A DNA stretch of 64,000 nucleotides from Vibrio spartinae (lineage in GTDB: Bacteria; Pseudomonadota; Gammaproteobacteria; Enterobacterales; Vibrionaceae), in contig NZ_AP024907.1 of NCBI RefSeq assembly GCF_024347135.1, forward strand, positions 2,781,001-2,845,000. The letters are read 5' to 3'. The notes beneath the pieces were generated by a model, which made no database searches, was not told the origin of the DNA, and was given only the letters and a program-made list of their open reading frames with translations. Position 1 is the first letter of the stretch, and each line of letters opens with the position of its first letter. The translations under genes and the position numbers were made by a program. Positions 57,639-64,000 of this stretch are shown piece after piece.

Positions 57639-58769
57639 CTAATAATTCATGTCGGTTGGAATGGTCATCGATTCTTCATTGAGTTTTGGCCGTTTACCAC
57701 CGCGTCGCCGATACTGCCGCAGCTGAAACACATAAGCCAACACTTGAGCCACCGCTAAAAACAACCCGTCAGGGATCTCCTGCTCTAATTCGGTGGTATG
57801 GTAAAGCGCACGCGCCAATGGGGGGGCCGGCACAATCTCAATCTCATGTTCTCTGGCAACCTCACGGATTTTCAGGGCAAGATGATCAATACCTTTTGCG
57901 ACAACAATAGGGGCTTTATCATTATTTTGCTTATACCGTAGTGCAACAGAGAAATGTTCCGGGTTGGTAATAATGACATCAGCTTGAGGTACATCAGCCA
58001 TCATTCGTCGCTGTGCGGCTTCTCTTTGCAGCATCCGGATCCGACCTTTTACTTCAGGTTTCCCTTCCGTGTCTTTGTATTCATCTTTGACTTCCTGTTT
58101 GGTCATTTTTAACTGATTGGCGTGCTGCCAAATTTGGAAAGGAATATCAATGGCGACCACAATCAGTAAAGAGCAACTAATCAACAGAACGAAATTCAAT
58201 AAAATCTGCAACGCGTGATAAATATTTTGCGGAAAGGCATCCAGACTCAGCTGAAATAGATCGACTTTCTGACTATCAATCAAAAAGAAAGCCGCACCGG
58301 CAACCAGTGTGACTTTCAAAATAGATTTGAGTAATTCGACCCAGCTTTGCAAACCAAACATGCGTTTCAGTCCACTAAGCGGGTTTAATTTTGACATTTT
58401 CGGACGGGCCGCTTCTGCTGAAAAAGAAATACCACCGACACCGCTTGCACCGAGGAGCGCGGCAATAAACAGCGTCACCAGAATCAATATCATCGGTAAG
58501 ATCAGCGTCACCAGCGAGCCAGATAACACATCAAACAGTTTCGGCAGGTCAAAGATCTCTTCACGGCTCAAGGTAAATAGCCGCCCCATCGACACATACA
58601 AGGCTTTGGCCAACATGTCACCAAACCACATCAGTGCAATTGCCCCAACGACCAGTACCGATACGGACGCTAACTCTTTTGAGCGGGCGACCTGCCCTTT
58701 CTCTCTCGCCTGTTCCAGCCTTCGGGGCGTGGCATCTTCGGTACGTTCTTGTCCGTCAGACTCAGCCAT
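57639..58769 (-). CDS. flhB: Flagellar export switch protein FlhB
   Basis: FlhB switches the export gate from rod/hook to filament substrates after autocleavage. The 376-residue protein has a basic N-terminus, four membrane helices (about 28-210), and the cytosolic domain. The cleavage motif, normally NPTH, reads NPEH here (VIITNPEHFSVALRY, codons AAC CCG GAA CAT). The Asn and Pro needed for cleavage remain. A basic Arg/Gly-rich tail ends the protein. It is the last gene of fliK-flhB; its stop lies within an AGCATCC/GGATGCT hairpin (57621-57640). Confidence 0.96.
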   Translation of the reverse strand: MAESDGQERTEDATPRRLEQAREKGQVARSKELASVSVLVVGAIALMWFGDMLAKALYVSMGRLFTLSREEIFDLPKLFDVLSGSLVTLILPMILILVTLFIAALLGASGVGGISFSAEAARPKMSKLNPLSGLKRMFGLQSWVELLKSILKVTLVAGAAFFLIDSQKVDLFQLSLDAFPQNIYHALQILLNFVLLISCSLLIVVAIDIPFQIWQHANQLKMTKQEVKDEYKDTEGKPEVKGRIRMLQREAAQRRMMADVPQADVIITNPEHFSVALRYKQNNDKAPIVVAKGIDHLALKIREVAREHEIEIVPAPPLARALYHTTELEQEIPDGLFLAVAQVLAYVFQLRQYRRRGGKRPKLNEESMTIPTDMNY

Positions 58770-58781
58770 GATCTGTCCTCC

Positions 58782-59573
58782 TTAAGGTGCCTGACAATTC
58801 AGTCGTATCAATCGACAGATCTGCGCCTGTCCTTGCTCCCAGAAAATCTCATAATGACTGAACAGCCCGGTAACAATGTACCAGCACAGCAATAACCCGA
58901 CCATGAGCGCAAAAGCAAAACCAAGAGAAAATATATTCAGCTGTGGTGCAGCCCGTGTCATGACGCCAAACGACAGATTGACGGTCAATAAGGCAATAAT
59001 GCCGGAAAGTGACATGGTCAAGGCAACTTTAAACATAATCCCAAACCACAACGCCAATTCGCGAAAGTCAACGGATGTCAGCCCCCCTTGACCAATCGGT
59101 AATGACTTAAAACTAAAGGCAATGAGTTGGAGCATCTTTAAATGCCCATCAGTGGCCAGAAAGAACATCGTCGCCAGAAACATAAAAAACTGCCCCAGTA
59201 ACGGGGTATTTTGCCCGTTGGCAGGATCAACCATCGAAGCAAAGCCCAAGCTGGATTGCATCCCGATAATTTGTCCCAGCATGACAAAAGTCTGAATCAT
59301 AAACTGCGTCACCGTTCCCATCGCCACACCAATAATGATTTGCTCAAAGGTAATCATGAATCCCTGTACAGAGAGCAGTTCAATATGGGTAGGAACAACC
59401 GGAATAACGGGCATCAATGCGAATGTGATCGCAAGACCAAGATAAAGGCGAACACGGGCAGTCACAAACCGGGCCCCTGTCACGGTCATCACCATCAACA
59501 TGGCAGAGATCCGAGTCAGCGGCCAAAAATATGTGGCGATCCAATCTAAAATCAAGTTTGCCGGATATGTCAT
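58782..59573 (-). CDS. fliR: Flagellar export apparatus protein FliR
   Basis: FliR is part of the FliPQR export pore. From ATG 59573 the protein is 263 residues, starting MTYPANLILDWIATYFWPLTR, with about six membrane helices. An alternative start at 59612 lies inside fliQ and is less likely; GAGG precedes the chosen ATG by about 8 bases. It overlaps nothing on its 3' side and lies 12 bases before flhB. Confidence 0.96.
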   Translation of the reverse strand: MTYPANLILDWIATYFWPLTRISAMLMVMTVTGARFVTARVRLYLGLAITFALMPVIPVVPTHIELLSVQGFMITFEQIIIGVAMGTVTQFMIQTFVMLGQIIGMQSSLGFASMVDPANGQNTPLLGQFFMFLATMFFLATDGHLKMLQLIAFSFKSLPIGQGGLTSVDFRELALWFGIMFKVALTMSLSGIIALLTVNLSFGVMTRAAPQLNIFSLGFAFALMVGLLLCWYIVTGLFSHYEIFWEQGQAQICRLIRLNCQAP

Positions 59574-59583
59574 CACGAGCGCC

Positions 59584-59853
59584 TCAATAGAGGATTTGTG
59601 GTAAACGATCAATCATGGAATAAAAGAACTCCATTAAAATCCGAGTCATCCAGTGGGCAAACAACATCAACGCCAGCAATGTCACAATTAAACGGGGAAG
59701 AAAGCTAAGTGTTTGCTCGTTAATCGAGGTCGCAGCTTGAAACACGGCAACCACTAAACCGATCAATAAACCGGGCACAATGATTGCCGAAACCATTAAC
59801 AATACAATCCATAAAGCATCGCGGAATATTTCAACAAAAGCTTCTGGTGTCAT
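59584..59853 (-). CDS. fliQ: Flagellar export apparatus protein FliQ
   Basis: The 89-residue protein has two membrane helices (LWIVLLMVSAIIVPGLLIGL, FLPRLIVTLLALMLFAHW) and the family motif VVAVFQAATSINEQTLSFLP. It forms part of the FliPQR pore and lies between fliP and fliR at 9-10 base spacings. Confidence 0.97.
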   Translation of the reverse strand: MTPEAFVEIFRDALWIVLLMVSAIIVPGLLIGLVVAVFQAATSINEQTLSFLPRLIVTLLALMLFAHWMTRILMEFFYSMIDRLPQILY

Positions 59854-59862
59854 CGTGTCCCC

Positions 59863-60741
59863 CTAAAGTGCAAAGCTACCTGCGAGTGTCGATAGAATCA
59901 GATTCCATCCATCAACCAACACAAACAGCATGAGCTTGAATGGCAAAGAAACAATCATCGGAGATAACATCATCATCCCCATTGCCATCAAGACCGAAGC
60001 AACCACCAAGTCGATCACCAAAAAAGGGAGAAACAGCATAAAACCGATCTGGAAGGCTGTTTTTAACTCAGAAGTGATAAAGGCCGGAATCAATACCGTC
60101 ATTTCAACATCTTGCGGGTCGGTTGCCTGAGAGCCGGACATATTGACAAACGTTTCTAAATCTTTGACCCGGGTCTGCTTGAGCATGAAAGCTCGCATCG
60201 GTTTCTGCGCCTCATCAAAGGCTTGTTTGGCATTAATCTGCTCATTGAGATAAGGCTGGATCGCGCGTTCATTCACTTGATGAAAGACCGGAGACATAAT
60301 AAAAAAGGTCAGAAACAACGCAATCCCGATAATGACTTGGTTTGAGGGTGTCTGCTGCAATCCCATTGCCTGCCGCAGAATCGACATGACGACCACTATC
60401 CGGGTAAACGAGGTCATCAAAATGACTAATGCCGGCAGGAAACCGAGCATCGTCATTAAACCGAGGATTTGTAAACTAATCGAATAATCCTGACTACCGT
60501 CAGGATTGGTGGTCATGGTTATCGCAGGGATACCGGCTTGATTCGAATGCGCGGCCGTTGCTGTATTGGCAATCCCTTGTGCGGTAATACTCTGCGTGAC
60601 CTGACTATTGCTGGGCTGAACGCCTCCCGGCGCCGGTGCCGCCCAAGACATCACCGAGAATAACCCTAAACACAGGACCAGCCCGAGAAGGGCCAGTCTG
60701 TTCCAATGCGATGTGATTAAATGGAAACTATATTTTATCAT
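59863..60741 (-). CDS. fliP: Flagellar export apparatus protein FliP
   Basis: FliP is the main ring subunit of the export pore. The 292-residue protein has an N-terminal cleavable signal peptide (about 1-34, [19 protein letters not shown]), then [36 protein letters not shown] and the [15 protein letters not shown] segment [19 protein letters not shown]. Its start overlaps fliO by 14 bases. Confidence 0.97.
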   Translation of the reverse strand: MIKYSFHLITSHWNRLALLGLVLCLGLFSVMSWAAPAPGGVQPSNSQVTQSITAQGIANTATAAHSNQAGIPAITMTTNPDGSQDYSISLQILGLMTMLGFLPALVILMTSFTRIVVVMSILRQAMGLQQTPSNQVIIGIALFLTFFIMSPVFHQVNERAIQPYLNEQINAKQAFDEAQKPMRAFMLKQTRVKDLETFVNMSGSQATDPQDVEMTVLIPAFITSELKTAFQIGFMLFLPFLVIDLVVASVLMAMGMMMLSPMIVSLPFKLMLFVLVDGWNLILSTLAGSFAL

Positions 60742-61123
60742 TCTTTTTCAGAAACCGATTAAGTTGGCCCGCAAAGGGATGCTCCCTTGTCTGGGACCCA
60801 GATGCTAACGGTTGTTCAAGCTTGGAAATCAATTGAATCGAATGGCTCGTCGCTCCGACTAAAAACTGCTCTTCTCCCGCTTGAACAACTAACAGTTTTT
60901 CTTTGGTACCAATCGGAAGTTGACGAATGATCATCAGATCTTTTTGCTGACCCAACGCTGGTAAACGCATCTTCTTGAGCAAGAATGCCAGTACCAAGAT
61001 AAAGGCAATGACAAAAACCAAAGACCCCAGTGTCGTCAAAATACTCATGGAGTCACCAACCTCTGCCCAGACGGGAAAGGCACACAAAAACAGACTAAAC
61101 AGGCTAATTAATCGTTTCATCAA
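60728..61123 (-). CDS. fliO: Flagellar export protein FliO
   Basis: FliO helps assemble FliP in the membrane. The 131-residue protein has an N-terminal hydrophobic segment that may be a signal, one transmembrane helix (about 28-50, [20 protein letters not shown]) and a short cytoplasmic domain with [20 protein letters not shown]. Position between fliN and fliP makes the call firm. Confidence 0.94.
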   Translation of the reverse strand: MMKRLISLFSLFLCAFPVWAEVGDSMSILTTLGSLVFVIAFILVLAFLLKKMRLPALGQQKDLMIIRQLPIGTKEKLLVVQAGEEQFLVGATSHSIQLISKLEQPLASGSQTREHPFAGQLNRFLKKNDKI

Positions 61124-61128
61124 CGCAT

Positions 61129-61542
61129 TTATCTCAGCTTCTTGATCCGTTCAGTCTGGCTAATCACATCAGTTAAACGGATACCGAACTTATCGTTCAC
61201 CACCACAACTTCACCATGAGCAATCAAGGTTCCATTGACGAGGACATCCAATGATTCTCCGGCAATACGATCCAATTCGACAACCGAGCCTTGGTTCAAT
61301 TGCAACAAATTACGGATACTAATTTGCGAGCGACCAACTTCCATCGAAATGGTCACTGGGATATCCATAATCGTATCCAGTTTCCGTCGCTCATCTTCTG
61401 AAATAGGCTGTGATGTATCTTTCAACTCTTCCAGCGGGGCCGCCAATATTTCATCAATATCGTCATCTGATGCCGCATTCGGGTCTTCACCCAGTGCCGC
61501 AGCCCACTCATCTGCCAGTTTTTGATCATCAATATCAGACAT
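61129..61542 (-). CDS. fliN: Flagellar switch protein FliN
   Basis: FliN forms the C-ring with FliM and FliG. The 137-residue protein has an acidic N-terminal extension (about 1-55) and a SpoA domain (about 60-133) with MDIPVTISMEVGRSQISIRN and GEVVVVNDKFGIRLTDVIS. It starts 14 bases after fliM. Confidence 0.97.
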   Translation of the reverse strand: MSDIDDQKLADEWAAALGEDPNAASDDDIDEILAAPLEELKDTSQPISEDERRKLDTIMDIPVTISMEVGRSQISIRNLLQLNQGSVVELDRIAGESLDVLVNGTLIAHGEVVVVNDKFGIRLTDVISQTERIKKLR

Positions 61543-61556
61543 CTTTGCTACCTACT

Positions 61557-62606
61557 TTAGTCTTTTACTTCATCTTCTCTTTCAAGATCGGAAATAATAT
61601 CCTCACTCAAAAAAGCCAAATCTGTCTTCACAACATCAGGACGTTTGATTTTCTGTGAGATCTGAATGGCCAGATTATCTTCCGAACGTCCCATTTTCAC
61701 GCGGAAAGTCGGCAGCTCTTCCACAAACATAACTGCATGTTCAGGCATGTCGATCGGAATAACATCGCCCGCCTGCAACTCCATCAAATCTCTTAATGCC
61801 AAGACTTTTTCCAGCAAATTCACGCGGAAATTAACCGGCACATCCATGATTTCTTCACGCAGCGCCGAGCTCCAGCGAACGTCCGTTTCCATTTTATCCG
61901 ATTGAACCCCTGCATCTAAAAGTTCCCGGATCGGTTCAAGCATCGAGTATGGCATGACCATATGAAAATCACCACCGCCGCCATCGACCTCAATATGAAA
62001 CGAACTCACGACAATCACTTCCGTCGGACTGACAATATTCGCCATGCTTGGGTTCACTTCGGAGTCAAGGTATTCAAACTCAACCCCCATCACCGGAGAC
62101 CAAGCCTCTTTATAATCTCCAAACACAATTTTCAGCAATAACTGAATGACCCGACGCTCTGTCGGTGTAAACTCACGTCCCTCGATTCTGGCGTGAAAAC
62201 GGCCATCACCACCAAAGAAATTTTCCACCAAAATGAAGACCAAGCGCGCTTCCATAGTAATCAACGCGGTTCCTTTCAATGGACGGAAACGTACCATATT
62301 CAGACTGGTCGGGACATACAATGTATTTTGGTACTCCCCAAACTTCATCATTTGTACGCCGTTAATCGACACTTCGGCTGTTTTTCTCAGCATATTAAAC
62401 AAGCTGATACGTAAATGACGCGCAAATCGTTCGTTAATCAACTCAAGCGTCGGCATCCGTCCCCGGACAATGCGATCCTGTGAAGAAAAATCAAAACTGG
62501 CCGCCTCATGCGAATCCGATTCAAACTCTTCTTCTTCATCATCATCGACACTATCGACGCCATGTAATAGCGCATCAATCTCGTCCTGGCTTAATAGATC
62601 AGTCAC
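61557..62606 (-). CDS. fliM: Flagellar switch protein FliM
   Basis: FliM receives CheY-P and sets rotation. The N-terminal CheY-binding peptide is LLSQDEIDALLHG (residues 4-16). An acidic linker (about 17-32) leads to the CheC-like middle domain (about 45-230, MPTLELINERFARHLRISLF) and C-terminal SpoA domain (about 255-330, MDVPVNFRVNLLEKVLALRD). Length 349 is typical of vibrios. Confidence 0.98.
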   Translation of the reverse strand: MTDLLSQDEIDALLHGVDSVDDDEEEEFESDSHEAASFDFSSQDRIVRGRMPTLELINERFARHLRISLFNMLRKTAEVSINGVQMMKFGEYQNTLYVPTSLNMVRFRPLKGTALITMEARLVFILVENFFGGDGRFHARIEGREFTPTERRVIQLLLKIVFGDYKEAWSPVMGVEFEYLDSEVNPSMANIVSPTEVIVVSSFHIEVDGGGGDFHMVMPYSMLEPIRELLDAGVQSDKMETDVRWSSALREEIMDVPVNFRVNLLEKVLALRDLMELQAGDVIPIDMPEHAVMFVEELPTFRVKMGRSEDNLAIQISQKIKRPDVVKTDLAFLSEDIISDLEREDEVKD

Positions 62607-62613
62607 ACATCAC

Positions 62614-63120
62614 CTATTGCATTACAAAATCAGTAAACAGAACACGTTCAATCACTGGCTCACCGACCGCTTTAGTCAGCGCAGTCTGAATATCTTTCGT
62701 CGCCCGGTCACGTAACTCAATCCGACCATTGGGTGACCGTAGCTGTTCCACCGTCGCAGAAGCAAACGTCGAGAGCAGAGAACTTTCAATTAATGGGGAG
62801 TGGTAACGGGCCTGATTTTCATTATCACTACCTCGAACCATCAGCTGAACTTTGATTTGCACCATCCGATCTCGCTTATCGCCCGCCACATTAAACACGA
62901 ACGGTTGAGGCAAACTGACATAAGCTACCGGTTCATTATTGTTATCCGCCTGCTCAACACTCTGCTCAGGTGCTGCACTTGGTGACTCATCATCCGACCC
63001 CATCATAAAAAATGCAGCACCGCCACCAACCATCAGCAATACCACAAGGGCGATAATGATAATCAAAAGTTTCTTTTTGCCGCCGGATGCATCGTCTGCG
63101 ACACCATTTTCATCTGCCAT
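62614..63120 (-). CDS. fliL: Flagellar basal-body protein FliL
   Basis: FliL surrounds the stator units and supports motor torque. The 168-residue protein has one membrane helix (about 16-38, LLIIIIALVVLLMVGGGAAFF), an acidic linker and a periplasmic SPFH-like domain (YVSLPQPFVFNVAGDKRDRM, ELRDRATKDIQTALTKAVGE, VLFTDFVMQ). It lies between fliK and fliM. Confidence 0.96.
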   Translation of the reverse strand: MADENGVADDASGGKKKLLIIIIALVVLLMVGGGAAFFMMGSDDESPSAAPEQSVEQADNNNEPVAYVSLPQPFVFNVAGDKRDRMVQIKVQLMVRGSDNENQARYHSPLIESSLLSTFASATVEQLRSPNGRIELRDRATKDIQTALTKAVGEPVIERVLFTDFVMQ

Positions 63121-63157
63121 AATTATCTCTGCATGTGCAACGTACTAATTTTTAACC

Positions 63158-64000
63158 TTATGCGTAATAACTAATCCCATCACGCTGTGAACTAACATCC
63201 ACATCAAGTTTAACACCTGTGTCTGGATTATCATCATGAAAAACTGAATCCTGCCCCGGTAAAGCGCCCCGTCCGGAGGACTGACCTTGCCCGGAAGCAG
63301 CATAACCTTGCTGTTGATGACCACTGCCTTGGTGCTGTACAGACGTTTCACCCAACTGTACGCCTTGCTGTGACAACATGTCTCTCAAACGAGGCATGGA
63401 GTGTTCAAGAGCTTCTCTGGCTTGCGGGGTTGCCACGGTAAAATGCACCGTTGCGGCATCACCAGACATATTCATCCGAATATGCATTCGTCCAAGTTCT
63501 GGCGGATCAAGACGGATATCAATATTTTTCAAATTTTTGGACATCATCATCTGAACCCGCTCCGAAAGCTGATCGGCAGCCATTGCATCTTTTGCCAAAT
63601 AAATTGACGTCGGAGTCTGGGCGGCATCGGCTCTGATATGACTCTGTACGCCCGAGGTCTGTTGACCCGCCAGCGATGACAGTTGATGGGCAATGTGTCC
63701 TTCTTTTCCCGTACCATCGTCAATCATTCCCTCAGGGCGAGCTTTACCATCTCCAAATCCAGCCAGACGCTGACGAATCCATTGCTCACGTCCGACTGCA
63801 CTCGCAGATAAAGTCTGTAATGCCGCCTGAGAAGCAGCGGAATCACCGGGAAGGTTGATAAGCGAATTGGTGGAACCATCACTCTGAATCGCCTGGGTCA
63901 ACGGATTCACCGGAACAGGTGTTGTCTGAGACAGTTGCTGAGCCGCAAACTGTTGTTGAGCCATATGCGTATGATGTCGCGGATCCGCTCTTGGCGGTAA
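63158..64000 (-). CDS. fliK: Flagellar hook-length control protein FliK, N-terminal part cut off
   Basis: FliK measures hook length and triggers the FlhB switch. The frame stays open to the window edge upstream of the internal ATG at 63964, so the gene starts outside. The visible 280 residues are a Gln/Ser/Thr-rich flexible region followed by the C-terminal hook-length domain (VQMMMSKNLKNIDIRLDPPE, LGRMHIRMNM, VHFTVATPQAREALEHSMP, RDMLSQQGVQLGETSV). A Gly/Gln-rich tail ends it. It begins the visible part of fliK-L-M-N-O-P-Q-R-flhB. Confidence 0.93.
   Translation of the reverse strand, partial: LPPRADPRHHTHMAQQQFAAQQLSQTTPVPVNPLTQAIQSDGSTNSLINLPGDSAASQAALQTLSASAVGREQWIRQRLAGFGDGKARPEGMIDDGTGKEGHIAHQLSSLAGQQTSGVQSHIRADAAQTPTSIYLAKDAMAADQLSERVQMMMSKNLKNIDIRLDPPELGRMHIRMNMSGDAATVHFTVATPQAREALEHSMPRLRDMLSQQGVQLGETSVQHQGSGHQQQGYAASGQGQSSGRGALPGQDSVFHDDNPDTGVKLDVDVSSQRDGISYYA

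Noticed and set aside
1..64000. tRNA, rRNA, CRISPR arrays, transposases or phage genes
   Set aside because: No cloverleaf-like sequence, regular repeat-spacer array, DDE/tyrosine recombinase motif or phage structural gene was seen on either strand.

Overview
The window is a chromosomal core segment of a Vibrio (Gammaproteobacteria, Vibrionales). Three things point there: the gene order cheW-parP-parC-cheB-cheA-cheZ-cheY-fliA-flhG-flhF-flhA, the polar-array genes parC and parP, and overall collinearity with the V. cholerae chromosome 1 stretch from about VC2046 to VC2128 (recalled, not searched). I see no rRNA, tRNA, CRISPR array, insertion sequence, prophage or plasmid gene. About 54 protein genes fill nearly all of the sequence.

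Layout. (1) 1-0.9 kb: an AT-rich edge with the 3' end of an unknown ORF, a small secreted protein, a perfect 14-bp inverted repeat and a C13 tract. (2) 0.9-3.1 kb: a VC2046/SO_2500-family protein, a short-chain dehydrogenase homologue that has lost its catalytic residues, and the lipid-transport lipoprotein MlaA. (3) 3.5-16.3 kb: the chemotaxis and flagellar regulatory operon on the minus strand, from flhA down to a DUF2802 gene, with a recognisable sigma-54 promoter upstream of flhA. (4) 16.7-23.9 kb: sixA, an M16 peptidase, yecM, argS, doxX and a HIT gene. (5) 23.9-29.3 kb: metal uptake, with feoABC (Fur box) and divergent znuA/znuCB (Zur box). (6) 29.4-40.7 kb: the TCA block sucDCBA-sdhBADC with divergent gltA. 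(7) 40.8-57.6 kb: housekeeping genes ybgI/nif3, DUF1853, pgm, seqA, ybfF, fldA, fur, asd, pdxB, fabB, mnmC, an FMN reductase, yfcL, epmC, aroC, prmB and smrB. (8) 57.6-64.0 kb: the flagellar export and switch operon fliK(partial)-L-M-N-O-P-Q-R-flhB, cut by the right edge.

How the genes work together. FliM/FliN (switch), FliL, and FliO-R/FlhA/FlhB (export gate) build the polar flagellum. FlhF and FlhG set its position and number, FliA is the late flagellar sigma factor, and CheA/W/Y/Z/B with ParC/ParP form and position the polar chemoreceptor array. The TCA genes, Fur, feo and znu link respiration to metal supply.

Most notable observations. The CheA linker carries three copies of a short acidic peptide that resembles the CheY-binding tails of FliM and CheZ encoded nearby; a related peptide is at the ParP N-terminus. 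The cytochrome c maturation (ccm) genes that sit between the DUF2802 gene and mlaA in V. cholerae are absent; this fits an oxidase-negative Vibrio lineage (for example the V. gazogenes/ruber group), but that is inference. FlhB has NPEH in place of the usual NPTH. I found no clearly new multi-gene system; the window is mostly well-conserved core genome.
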